From assembly GCA_963591145.1 (NCBI GenBank), contig CAVARE010000049.1, positions 1 through 33,942 on the forward strand: DNA of 33,942 bases, written 5' to 3'. Below the pieces are notes generated by a model. That model did no database searches. It was not told where the DNA came from and worked only from the letters and a program-made list of their open reading frames with translations. This DNA comes from RGIG5612 sp963591145 (lineage in GTDB: Bacteria; Bacillota; Clostridia; Lachnospirales; Lachnospiraceae). Shown here piece by piece: positions 15,322 through 22,609 of the stretch; the first letter of the stretch is position 1; every line of letters begins with the position of its first letter. The translations under genes were made by a program, and so were the position numbers.

Positions 15322-15397
15322 ATCCTTGCGAAACCATAATTTTCACATATGGTTGTGCCGTCATCAGACGGTATATCAATTTGTCTTTTGCGAGGAT
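15322..15397 (+). ncRNA. Structured 5' leader of tig (three-helix junction)
   Basis: The outer helix pairs 15322-15333 with 15386-15397, 12 pairs with two G-U. Inside, CCATA pairs with TATGG (15334-15338 with 15348-15352), and GCCGTC with GACGGT around an ATCA loop (15357-15372). This is a compact three-way junction. The rest of the leader (15400-15480) has smaller possible stems such as CGGG/CCCG. I do not recognise it as a known riboswitch class. The predicted start site falls within the first strand, so the first few pairs may not form. Confidence 0.45.
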
Positions 15398-15536
15398 GAA
15401 GGCCTTAAGAGCCGTGCCTGCAGGGACATTTGCAAATATCACGACAACGGGGGTACATCCCGCAGATCGCAGGTTGCAGTTCACAGATAATAATTGAAAT
15501 AAATAAGTATATAAAATCCAAGAAGGAGTAACTAAT

Positions 15537-16868
15537 ATGAGCTTACAGTTTGAAAAACAAGACGGAAATATGGCTATGCTGACAATCGAAAGATCAGCTG
15601 AAGAGCTTGATAAGGCTATTGAGAAGGCATATCACAAGATCAAAAATCAGATTTCAATTCCTGGTTTCAGAAAAGGCAAGGTTCCTCAGAAGATGGTTGA
15701 GAAGACATACGGCGTAGAAGTATTCTTCGAAGATGCAGCTAATTTCCTGATCAATGATTCTTATAAGGAAGAAATTGATGGATGCGAATTAGAAATCGTA
15801 TCTCAGCCAGATATCAACGTAACTCAGATCGAAAAAGGCAAGCCTTTCATCTACGAAGCATATGTAGCTATCAAGCCAGAGGTAACATTAGGACAGTACA
15901 AGGGTCTTGAGTATTACAAGTCAGATGTTGCTGTATCAGAGGAAGATATCGATAAGGAACTTGAGCGTACAAGAGAGATGAACAGCCGTCGTGTTCCTGT
16001 TGAAGACAGAGCAGCTCAGAATGGCGATATCGTTAATCTTGATTTCGAAGGCTTCTGCGATGGCAAGGCATTTGATGGCGGTAAGGCTGACGGTCATTCA
16101 CTCACTCTTGGATCAGGCACATTCATTCCTGGATTTGAAGAGCAGATCATGGGCAAGAACATCGGCGAAGAGTTTGATGTTAATGTAACATTCCCAGAGA
16201 ATTATCAGGCAGAGAATCTTGCAGGCAAGGCAGCAGTATTCAAATGCAAATTAAATGACATTAAGGTTAAGGAGCTTCCTGAGCTTGATGATGAATTTGC
16301 AGCTGAGGTATCAGATTTCGATACACTTGATGAATACAAGGCAGACATCCGCAAGAATATGGAAGCTGAGAAGGCTGAGGCTGCTAAGCGTACAGCTGAG
16401 AATCAGTTAGTTGATGAGGCAATTGCAAATGCTGAGATGGTAATCCCGGGACCAATGGTAGATCTTGAGGTTCAGAATATTGCATATAACTTCCAGAACA
16501 GACTGCAGTCACAGGGCATCAGCATGGAGCAGTACTTCCAGATCACAGGCACTACAGCTGAGAAGTTCCTTGAGGAAGCTAAGCCAACAGCTGAGAAGAA
16601 TATTAAGTCAAGACTTGTTCTTGAAGCTATCGCTGTAGCAGAGAATCTCGAAGTTTCTGATGAGGATCTTGATGCAGAGATTCATAAGATGGCCGAGATG
16701 TATCAGATGGAATATGAATCACTTAACAAGATGATCACAGACGAAGAACGTGTTAACATGAAGAAGGACGTTCTTATGACTAAGGCAGCAGATCTGTTAT
16801 ATGATTGCGGTGTAGCTGTAGACAAGCCGGAGGAGGAAGTTAAGACAGAGGAGCCTAAGGCAGAATAA
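15537..16868 (+). CDS. tig: Trigger factor (ribosome-bound chaperone)
   Basis: The 443-residue chaperone meets nascent chains at the tunnel exit. The N-terminal domain carries the ribosome-docking motif GFRKGKVP around residues 43-50. The FKBP-like prolyl isomerase domain follows at about residues 160-245 (NGDIVNLDFEGFCDG ... LTLGSGTFIPGFEEQIMG), and a long helical C-terminal domain completes it. AGAAGGAGTAACTAAT precedes the ATG. The acidic tail KPEEEVKTEEPKAE is normal. It is followed by clpP and clpX, a common tig-clpP-clpX order. Confidence 0.98.
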   Translation: MSLQFEKQDGNMAMLTIERSAEELDKAIEKAYHKIKNQISIPGFRKGKVPQKMVEKTYGVEVFFEDAANFLINDSYKEEIDGCELEIVSQPDINVTQIEKGKPFIYEAYVAIKPEVTLGQYKGLEYYKSDVAVSEEDIDKELERTREMNSRRVPVEDRAAQNGDIVNLDFEGFCDGKAFDGGKADGHSLTLGSGTFIPGFEEQIMGKNIGEEFDVNVTFPENYQAENLAGKAAVFKCKLNDIKVKELPELDDEFAAEVSDFDTLDEYKADIRKNMEAEKAEAAKRTAENQLVDEAIANAEMVIPGPMVDLEVQNIAYNFQNRLQSQGISMEQYFQITGTTAEKFLEEAKPTAEKNIKSRLVLEAIAVAENLEVSDEDLDAEIHKMAEMYQMEYESLNKMITDEERVNMKKDVLMTKAADLLYDCGVAVDKPEEEVKTEEPKAE

Positions 16869-16911
16869 GAGCAGAGACTCCCTGGTAGTTACAATATTTG
16901 ATTAAGACATG

Positions 16912-16933
16912 GCGGATTCAGACATGAATCCGC
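16912..16933 (+). other. Hairpin in the tig-clpP gap
   Basis: GCGGATTC (16912-16919) pairs perfectly with GAATCCGC (16926-16933) around a six-base loop. No T run follows, so it may be a weak or Rho-assisted stop, or an mRNA processing site. A second small stem, GCGATA with TATCGC closing a GTGA tetraloop of the GNRA type, lies at 16965-16980. I see no CtsR or CIRCE operator in the gap. Confidence 0.45.
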
Positions 16934-17033
16934 TTATGAATATATAACTGTTGGAGGCAGATAAGCGATAGTGATATCGCAAATGTGCATTCAGACGGTC
17001 ATACGATTATAATAAAGCACAGGAGGTAAATAC

Positions 17034-17621
17034 ATGAGTTTAGTTCCTACAGTCATTGAGGAAACAGGCCGTGGTGAGAGAGCCTACGACATATACTCAA
17101 GATTATTAAAAGAGAGAATTATCTTTCTCGCAGATGAAGTTAACAGTGTTACAGCAGGATTAGTGGTAGCACAGCTGTTATTCTTAGAGTCAGAGGATCC
17201 TAATAAGGACATTCATTTTTATATCAATAGTCCGGGCGGATCTGTAACGGATGGAATGGCTATTTACGATACCATGAAGTATGTAAAATGTGATGTCTGC
17301 ACCACATGCATAGGCATGGCAGCAAGTATGGGAGCATTCCTGCTGGCAGGCGGAACGAAGGGCAAGAGATTTGCACTTCCAAATGCAGAGATAATGATCC
17401 ATCAGCCGTCAGGCGGTGCTCAGGGTCAGGCATCAGATATCAAGATCAATGCAGATCATATTCTGAAGATCAGAGACAAGCTGAACAGAATCCTTGCAGA
17501 AAATACCGGCAAGGAGTTAGAGCAGATTCAGAATGATACTGAGCGTGACAACTGGCTTACTGCTCAGGAAGCAAAAGAATATGGACTTATTGATGCAGTA
17601 ATTGAGGATCATAAGGAATAA
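17034..17621 (+). CDS. clpP: ATP-dependent Clp protease proteolytic subunit
   Basis: The 195-residue serine protease forms the double-heptamer barrel that degrades proteins fed by ClpX or ClpC. The catalytic triad is Ser98 (GMAASMGAFLLAGG), His123 (MIHQPSGGAQGQ) and Asp172 (TERDNWLTAQEA). The length is standard. ACAGGAGGTAAATAC precedes the ATG. Its partner clpX follows after a hairpin-bearing gap of 95 bases. Confidence 0.98.
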   Translation: MSLVPTVIEETGRGERAYDIYSRLLKERIIFLADEVNSVTAGLVVAQLLFLESEDPNKDIHFYINSPGGSVTDGMAIYDTMKYVKCDVCTTCIGMAASMGAFLLAGGTKGKRFALPNAEIMIHQPSGGAQGQASDIKINADHILKIRDKLNRILAENTGKELEQIQNDTERDNWLTAQEAKEYGLIDAVIEDHKE

Positions 17622-17632
17622 GAACAAAACTA

Positions 17633-17662
17633 ATGCCACGGCCTGATATCAGGCGGTGGCAT
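17633..17662 (+). other. Palindromic hairpin in the clpP-clpX gap
   Basis: ATGCCAC (17633-17639) pairs with GTGGCAT (17656-17662). After one G-G mismatch, GCCTG pairs with CAGGC around ATAT. The stem is strong, but AGTCGGTTG follows rather than a T run. It may lower or process the clpP-clpX transcript. The function is not established. Confidence 0.45.
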
Positions 17663-17716
17663 AGTCGGTTGAATAGGAACTTTTAAGAAATAGACAGCTG
17701 CTTAAGGAGATATTAA

Positions 17717-19018
17717 ATGGCTGAAAAAAAAGATGTTAAAACAGGAACCAAAACACCTGCAGAGAGATCAGGAAGCAAGAAAATAACGAATGCAAAAGGA
17801 CCATATTGTTCATTTTGCCTCAGGCCGTCATCAGCAATAGGCGACCAGCTGATCGCGGGACCAGGCGGAGTATTTATATGTGCAGACTGCGTGGAAACCT
17901 GTATAGGTATGCTTGGCGGTGTCGTCAACTATCCTGAGGTTACCAATAGCTTTGGACCTGAAATCATTGATGATGAGAATAATACCGATATTAAATTAAA
18001 AAAGCCTAAGGAAATAAAGGAATTCCTGGATGAATACGTTATAGGACAGGATAAGGCTAAGAAGGTTCTGGCTGTTCAGGTTTACAATCACTACAAGCGT
18101 GTTTTGTCCAATCAGAAGTTAGACGTTGAGCTTCAGAAGAGCAATATTCTTATGTTAGGACCTACAGGTTCAGGCAAGACGTATCTGGCTCAGACTCTGG
18201 CTAAAATACTTAATGTACCATTTGCCATTGCAGACGCAACGACCCTGACCGAGGCTGGATATGTAGGCGAGGATGTTGAAAATATCCTTCTTAAACTGAT
18301 TCAGGCTGCGGACTATGATATAGCGAAGGCTGAGCATGGCATTATATATATCGATGAGATCGACAAGATAACTAAGAAGAGCGAAAATGTTTCTATTACA
18401 AGAGATGTTTCGGGTGAGGGCGTGCAGCAGGCATTGCTGAAAATTCTGGAGGGAACAGACGCTTCCGTTCCGCCTCAGGGAGGAAGAAAGCATCCTAGCC
18501 AGGAATTGATTCATATAAATACGACCAATATTCTGTTTATATGCGGCGGAGCATTTGCTGGAATAGAGAAGATAATCGAGTCAAGAACAGAACGCAACGG
18601 CATGGGATTCGGGGCAGAGATTTATACTGATACTAATAAGGAAGTAGACAGTCTCTTAAGCGACGTTTTGCCGCAGGATCTGATGAAATATGGAATAATA
18701 CCTGAATTCATCGGCCGTGTTCCTGTAATAGTAACCCTTGAATCCTTGACGCCGGATGACATGGTCAGAATATTGAAGGAGCCTAAGAATGCTCTTATTA
18801 AGCAGTATCAGGCACTCTTTAGTCTCGATAAGGTGGAGCTTCGTTTCGAGGATGAGGCTGTTGAGGCTATTGCTAAGAAGGCTTATGACAGGAAGATTGG
18901 AGCCAGAGGTTTAAGAAGCATTCTCGAGGACATTATGATGGATATCATGTTCGAGATTCCGTCAGACAGTTCTATAAAAGAATATGTCGTTACCAAGGAA
19001 ATGGTAGAAAAAGTATGA
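17717..19018 (+). CDS. clpX: Clp protease ATPase subunit ClpX
   Basis: The 433-residue AAA+ unfoldase feeds substrates to ClpP. It has the N-terminal zinc-binding domain with two Cys pairs (YCSFCLRPSS and CADCVETCIG), Walker A GPTGSGKT at residues 148-155, Walker B IIYIDEIDKI, the pore region following TEAGYVGEDVENI, and the arginine-finger region EFIGRVPV. The N-terminal 25 residues are lysine-rich and longer than in B. subtilis. TTAAGGAGATATTAA precedes the ATG. A metal GTPase gene follows 28 bases later. Confidence 0.98.
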   Translation: MAEKKDVKTGTKTPAERSGSKKITNAKGPYCSFCLRPSSAIGDQLIAGPGGVFICADCVETCIGMLGGVVNYPEVTNSFGPEIIDDENNTDIKLKKPKEIKEFLDEYVIGQDKAKKVLAVQVYNHYKRVLSNQKLDVELQKSNILMLGPTGSGKTYLAQTLAKILNVPFAIADATTLTEAGYVGEDVENILLKLIQAADYDIAKAEHGIIYIDEIDKITKKSENVSITRDVSGEGVQQALLKILEGTDASVPPQGGRKHPSQELIHINTTNILFICGGAFAGIEKIIESRTERNGMGFGAEIYTDTNKEVDSLLSDVLPQDLMKYGIIPEFIGRVPVIVTLESLTPDDMVRILKEPKNALIKQYQALFSLDKVELRFEDEAVEAIAKKAYDRKIGARGLRSILEDIMMDIMFEIPSDSSIKEYVVTKEMVEKV

Positions 19019-19046
19019 CATTGCAGCATTAGAAAAGAGGCATAAT

Positions 19047-19664
19047 ATGAAATTATTAATTTTGGGTGGATTTCTGGGAACAGGTAAGACCAGTGTGCTC
19101 ATGCCTATTGCCAGAAAAATAGTAGAGATTGAAGGCGGCGCAGATAAGACCCGCGTTGCCATCATTGAAAATGAGATCGGTCAGGTCGGAATTGATACCG
19201 CGTTTACAGAGGGTGAAGGCTTTACCACAACGGAGCTGTTCAATGGCTGTGTATGCTGCACATTGGCAGCAAGCCTTATGGATTCACTGTGCCAGCTGGA
19301 GAAGGATATAAATCCTGAATGGGTAATTCTTGAAACAACAGGTCTTGCGAGACCACATGATATTGCAGAATCTGTAAAGCGTTATTATGACGAGGAAATG
19401 ACAACGGCGGTATGTATAACGGTCGATGTTAACCGCTGGAGCAAGATCAAGAGAATTGCAGGAGAGCTCTTAACAGAGCAGGTTGCAAATGCAGATTATG
19501 TATTCCTTAATAAGGTTGACCTGGCAGACAAGGAGACAATCGCAACGGTAAGATCTGAGGTAGAGGAGCTTACAGGCGGCCAGGTATATGAAATTTCTGC
19601 ATCCGCTGATCCGGAAGGTACCGGCCAGGTATGCGCGGAAGTAATTAAGGACATTATCGGTTAA
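19047..19664 (+). CDS. Short CobW/COG0523-type metal-handling GTPase
   Basis: The 205-residue protein is a G3E-family P-loop GTPase. Seen: Walker A GGFLGTGKTS (residues 7-16), the ENEIGQVGID segment (42-50), the metal-binding GCVCC motif (Cys68, Cys70, Cys71), Walker B WVILETTGLARP and the guanine motif NKVD (155-158). COG0523 proteins use GTP hydrolysis to deliver zinc, cobalt or other metals. Most run to 300-400 residues with a CobW C-terminal domain; that domain is missing here and the gene ends cleanly after the GTPase fold. The next gene, 13 bases on, encodes a histidine-rich protein, so the pair probably works in metal trafficking. The metal and client are unknown. Confidence 0.85.
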   Translation: MKLLILGGFLGTGKTSVLMPIARKIVEIEGGADKTRVAIIENEIGQVGIDTAFTEGEGFTTTELFNGCVCCTLAASLMDSLCQLEKDINPEWVILETTGLARPHDIAESVKRYYDEEMTTAVCITVDVNRWSKIKRIAGELLTEQVANADYVFLNKVDLADKETIATVRSEVEELTGGQVYEISASADPEGTGQVCAEVIKDIIG

Positions 19665-19677
19665 GGAGTGACAGACG

Positions 19678-20274
19678 ATGGAAGAGAAGAAAATCACTGA
19701 TGAATTAGAGGAAGAGGAATGCTGCGAGCACGAGCATCATCACCATCATCATGACGATGACGAATGCTGCGGACATGAACACCATCATCACCATCATCAT
19801 GACGATGACGAATGCTGCGGACATGAACACCATCACCACCATCACGACGATGATGATGACGAATGCTGCGAACATGATCACGAACATGATCACGAACATC
19901 ATCACCACCATGATCATGGACATAAATATGAAGTACCGGGATTTAAGGTATTTGAGACTCATAATCATGAGGGCGCAACCATTTGCTCCTTTGAGAAGGA
20001 TGTAAAGTCGGATGCAGAGCCTGTAATAAAGAATATGAAGGAATGCATCGGCATTTTAGAAAAATGGCTGGATGAGAATAATGCCCTGATCGGACATGTT
20101 AAGGGCTATGTTAAGGAAGCAGGTCCTATTACAACATTTTCAACCGTCGGATATGGTCTTAACGTAGAAAAGCATGACAGCACAACCGTATGCGTCGGAT
20201 TTGCAAGCATCGTATTCGGACCGTCTGAGGAAGAATTGAAGGATAAGGTTGCCGAAATATTTGCAACTATATAA
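19678..20274 (+). CDS. Histidine-rich ECC-repeat protein, putative metal carrier
   Basis: The 198-residue protein has two parts. Residues 14-82 are four tandem units, each opening with Glu-Cys-Cys, then a His-rich run and an Asp run; the fourth is longer and mixes His with Asp and Glu. This is a plain metal-binding stretch, like those in HypB, UreE or SlyD. Residues 83-198 form a compact domain with VPGFKVFETHNHEGATICSF and STVGYGLNVEKHD, which I do not recognise. No signal peptide is seen, so it is likely cytoplasmic. It begins 13 bases after the CobW-type gene behind TAAGGAGTGACAGACG and ends at a strong terminator. I infer it stores metal for, or passes metal to, the neighbouring GTPase. 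Confidence 0.85.
   Translation: MEEKKITDELEEEECCEHEHHHHHHDDDECCGHEHHHHHHHDDDECCGHEHHHHHHDDDDDECCEHDHEHDHEHHHHHDHGHKYEVPGFKVFETHNHEGATICSFEKDVKSDAEPVIKNMKECIGILEKWLDENNALIGHVKGYVKEAGPITTFSTVGYGLNVEKHDSTTVCVGFASIVFGPSEEELKDKVAEIFATI
19717..19923 (+). repeat. In-gene tandem repeats encoding ECC/His/Asp units
   Basis: Four imperfect units of about 45-63 bases each open with GAATGCTGCG and continue with runs of CAT/CAC and GAT/GAC codons. Unit lengths differ (15, 16, 17 and about 21 codons) but the frame is kept, so gain or loss of units would change metal-binding capacity without breaking the gene. The repeats are coding; they are not a CRISPR array. Confidence 0.85.
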
Positions 20275-20282
20275 TAGTAATA

Positions 20283-20328
20283 AAAAATCTCCGCAATATC
20301 ATAGTGAATATGGTATGCGGAGATTTTT
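20283..20328 (+). terminator. Strong bidirectional intrinsic terminator
   Basis: A perfect 13-pair stem (20283-20295 with 20316-20328) combines a GC-rich core, TCTCCGCA with TGCGGAGA, and flanking A and T runs. On the plus strand it ends in TTTTT, and on the minus strand in TTTTTT. It lies between the plus-strand His-rich gene and the convergent minus-strand engB, so it can end both transcripts. Confidence 0.9.
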
Positions 20329-20388
20329 CGCCATTATAATATCAAATTTACGTTCAAGCTAATGTCAGAGTGAGGATGCTCAGGCAGG

Positions 20389-21006
20389 TCATTCAGCGAC
20401 TGCGCCTTCTGTCTGGGCATCGCCATTCGTGATTTTCTCAATAAGCTCCCAGATTTCTTCACGGCCTGACTTCGAGGCAGCGGAAAATGGGATAATGATC
20501 GCATCCTTTGGAGCATTTAGCCCATCACGGATAATCTTAATATTCTTAGGAATGGCACTCCGGCTCAGCTTATCAGACTTGGTAGCAATCAAAATCGGCT
20601 TAAAACCATTACTTACGACCCAGTCATACATCATTTTATCATTAGCCTTAGGCTCATGTCTTATATCCACGAGAAGAAAGACAGCCTTTAGCTGACGGGA
20701 TGTCTTAAGATATTTTTCAATCATCTTACCCCATTTAGCCTGAGCCTCCAGAGAGGTTTTGGCATATCCGTAGCCCGGAAGATCCACGCAATACATGGAA
20801 TCATTTATATTGTAGAAATTGATGGTTTGAGTTTTACCTGGCTGTGAAGAAGTTCGCGCAAGGGACTTACGGTTCATAAGTACATTGATCAGTGATGACT
20901 TGCCGACATTTGATTTGCCGGCAAATGCAATCTCCGGAAGGCTTGTTTCCGGAAGCTTGCTGGTGGGTCCGCATACTATCTCCAGGTTAACAGATTTAAT
21001 GATCAT
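20389..21006 (-). CDS. engB: Ribosome biogenesis GTPase EngB (YsxC)
   Basis: The 205-residue GTPase is needed for 50S assembly in Gram-positive bacteria. Seen in order: G1 GKSNVGKSSLINVL, switch region RTSSQPGKTQTINFY, G3 DLPGYGYA, and G4 TKSDKL. I start at 21006 (MIIKSVNLEIVCG) because GGAGAAATCT precedes it; an in-frame ATG at 21018 would add MEKS but that ATG is itself part of the GGAG site. It lies 17 bases behind the DUF4364 gene on the same strand, so the two are probably cotranscribed. Confidence 0.95.
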   Translation of the reverse strand: MIIKSVNLEIVCGPTSKLPETSLPEIAFAGKSNVGKSSLINVLMNRKSLARTSSQPGKTQTINFYNINDSMYCVDLPGYGYAKTSLEAQAKWGKMIEKYLKTSRQLKAVFLLVDIRHEPKANDKMMYDWVVSNGFKPILIATKSDKLSRSAIPKNIKIIRDGLNAPKDAIIIPFSAASKSGREEIWELIEKITNGDAQTEGAVAE

Positions 21007-21023
21007 AGATTTCTCCATTCAAA

Positions 21024-21542
21024 TTATTGCAGCAGATTCTTAACGATGTAGCTGTAGATGTCCTCTGAATATACTCTGAAATTATGACAGACTCTCTTAG
21101 CCTCCTCTTCAGATGGAACAGACAGGTTGATCTCGTAGAGAATAGATTTGCCTTCATTAACTATGCAGTGAGCGATATAGTCGCCGCTGGTATGCTTGTA
21201 GTAATCAGTCTGAGTACCCACTTCGTTCTTGAGAGCATATTTGTGTTTCTCCAGAAAATCATTGATGTCTTCCAGTGCACCCTTGGGTATCTGATTTTTG
21301 AAAAAAGAAAGAGAAGTATATCCGTCGGGAGTAATGGAATAGTATGACGTATTTCGCATATTTATCATCTCGACAAATCCGGACTCTACAAGTTCAGAAA
21401 GTGTTTGCTGAATGTTAAAATAATCAGTATAATTCTTTTCTATAAAGAAGCTGGACAGCTGGGAATTGGTCAGCTGGCAGTCAAGCTTGTTAAGCATATA
21501 CAGAATCATCAATTTATAGATTGTAGATGAATCAACAGTCAT
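21024..21542 (-). CDS. DUF4364 family protein
   Basis: The 172-residue product (MTVDSSTIYKLMILYMLNKL...) matches what I know of the clostridial DUF4364 family. Its first 90 residues look like a winged-helix DNA-binding or transcription-regulator fold (DCQLTNSQLSSFF, TLSELVESGFVEM, YYSITPDGYTSL). The rest has no motif I can name. I choose ATG 21542, preceded by GGAGAAAATT; a TTG start at 21563 in the same frame is less likely. It leads the two-gene minus-strand unit with engB, and a 92-base structured element lies about 100 bases upstream in the same orientation. Confidence 0.75.
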   Translation of the reverse strand: MTVDSSTIYKLMILYMLNKLDCQLTNSQLSSFFIEKNYTDYFNIQQTLSELVESGFVEMINMRNTSYYSITPDGYTSLSFFKNQIPKGALEDINDFLEKHKYALKNEVGTQTDYYKHTSGDYIAHCIVNEGKSILYEINLSVPSEEEAKRVCHNFRVYSEDIYSYIVKNLLQ

Positions 21543-21643
21543 AATTTTCTCCATTAAGAACAATAAAAAATGCCACTAAACATTAGCACAATTGATGATA
21601 TTTGTAAACGCGGATGCGGGCAAGTCTTTACGAAGCTTAATCG

Positions 21644-21735
21644 CGCAGTGCCGTGAACCTCGGCGTAGCAGACACTGTTCGAAAACGCCTTCGCTGATCA
21701 TTTTCTCACAGTGTCTGCGCCGTCCCAGCACGGCG
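21644..21735 (-). repeat. 92-base structured repeat, copy A
   Basis: Read on the minus strand, this element aligns end to end with copy B (29260-29351), and both are exactly 92 bases. Shared blocks include GGACGGCGCAG, ATCAGCG and GCGTTTTCGA, and ACGCCGAGGTTCA. It folds into one long arm: P1 of 10 positions (CGCCGTGCTG with CGGCACTGCG, one mismatch), P2 CGGC/GCCG, P3 GCAGACACTGT/ACAGTGTCTGC, a tandem G-A step, then P4 GAAAATG/CGTTTTC and a loop. It lies in the leader region of the DUF4364 gene. Function unknown. Confidence 0.75.
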
Positions 21736-21773
21736 ATGTAAGCATTGGTTCGGGTGGCTCTGGACAGCTTCAA

Positions 21774-21801
21774 TTGATGGCTGCTGCCATATAAGTATAA
21801 A
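21774..21801 (+). promoter_or_regulatory. Probable sigma-A promoter for the cyclohydrolase gene
   Basis: TTGATG (21774-21779) and TATAAA (21796-21801) are 16 bases apart. Transcription would start near 21808, leaving a leader of about 20 bases with the ribosome binding site AGGAGG before ATG 21829. It faces away from the DUF4364-engB unit. Confidence 0.5.
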
Positions 21802-21828
21802 GGACTTGCTGGAATAGGAGGATTTTAG

Positions 21829-22476
21829 ATGAGTGACGAAAGGATTATAACTGACTCTGCAGCCAGATCCTGCAGGGAGTTTGTTGAAATATTATCATCA
21901 TCAGCACCAGCGCCGGGTGGCGGAGGTGCGGCCGCACTTACTGGCGCCATAGGAACAGCACTCTGCAGTATGGTAGGCGCGCTGACGGTAGGCAAGAAAA
22001 AATATGCAGATGTTGAGGACGAGATGAACAGTCTTATATCCAGATGCAATATCCTGCAGAATGAATTGCTGGATCAGATACAGGCGGATGAAGAGGGTTT
22101 CCTGCCGCTGGCCAGGGCATATGGAATCCCGAAGGACGACCCGGGTCGGGCGCAGGTATTAGAAGAAGCAACCATAGCAGCCTGTCAGGTTCCGATGCAT
22201 ATTATGGAGCTGTGCTGCGAGAGCATCGATCTTATAGCCGCTGCAGCTGAGAAGGGCTCTAGGCTGGTGGTTTCTGATGCAGGCTGTGCAGCAGCAATAA
22301 TTAAGGCAGCACTTCAGGCGGCATCTCTTAATGTATTTATTAATACGAAAACACTGGGCAATAGAGACAAGGCCGATGAGCTTAACAGCATTTGCCTGAA
22401 TATGCTGGATGAATATTCAGGCAAGGCTGATAAGATTTTTAATACAGTAAAGGATGGGCTATTGAAAAGAGATTAG
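21829..22476 (+). CDS. fchA: Cyclodeaminase/methenyl-THF cyclohydrolase family protein
   Basis: The 215-residue protein belongs to the FTCD C-terminal/FchA family of helical enzymes acting on formimino- or methenyl-tetrahydrofolate. The glycine-rich segment SSSAPAPGGGGAAALTGAIG near residues 23-42 and the GSRLVVSDAGCAAAIIKAAL stretch are typical. FchA opens methenyl-THF to formyl-THF; FTCD forms also remove ammonia from formimino-THF. No histidine- or glycine-degradation genes are nearby, and folD follows, so cyclohydrolase is the likelier role. GGAATAGGAGG precedes the ATG. The symbol is tentative. Confidence 0.8.
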   Translation: MSDERIITDSAARSCREFVEILSSSAPAPGGGGAAALTGAIGTALCSMVGALTVGKKKYADVEDEMNSLISRCNILQNELLDQIQADEEGFLPLARAYGIPKDDPGRAQVLEEATIAACQVPMHIMELCCESIDLIAAAAEKGSRLVVSDAGCAAAIIKAALQAASLNVFINTKTLGNRDKADELNSICLNMLDEYSGKADKIFNTVKDGLLKRD

Positions 22477-22609
22477 CGCGAAAGATTCCAGACCTTGCGT
22501 TGCTATTTATGCCGCAAACTATAGGATGGCAGAGCGGAGCATTCCTGTAACTCAGAAATAACGCCAATTGAATAAAAGAAAACCTCTAAGTAAGATAAAG
22601 GAGATTTAA

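Noticed and set aside
15400..15490. Possible tRNA-like or T-box features in the second half of the tig leader (GGTTGCAGTTCAC, CGGGGGTACATCCCG)
   Set aside because: No cloverleaf can be drawn, no CCA-side acceptor stem pairs, and the T-box core sequence is absent.
17008..17013. Perfect TATAAT before clpP
   Set aside because: No acceptable -35 at 16-18 bases, and transcription would start at the ribosome binding site, about 14 bases before the ATG.
19717..19923. Tandem repeats that might suggest a small CRISPR array
   Set aside because: Units are in frame, vary in length by whole codons, have no unique spacers, and encode a clear His/Cys/Asp pattern.
19705..19968. Minus-strand open frame rich in Met, Val and Ile opposite the His-rich gene
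   Set aside because: It is the antisense of CAT/GAT repeats, which read as ATG/ATC. It has no ribosome binding site and no family resemblance.
22568..22596. TTGAAT-17-TAAGAT before folD, a good-looking promoter
   Set aside because: The predicted transcription start (about 22603) would fall after the ribosome binding site and only a few bases before ATG 22610, so the mRNA would lack its own ribosome site.
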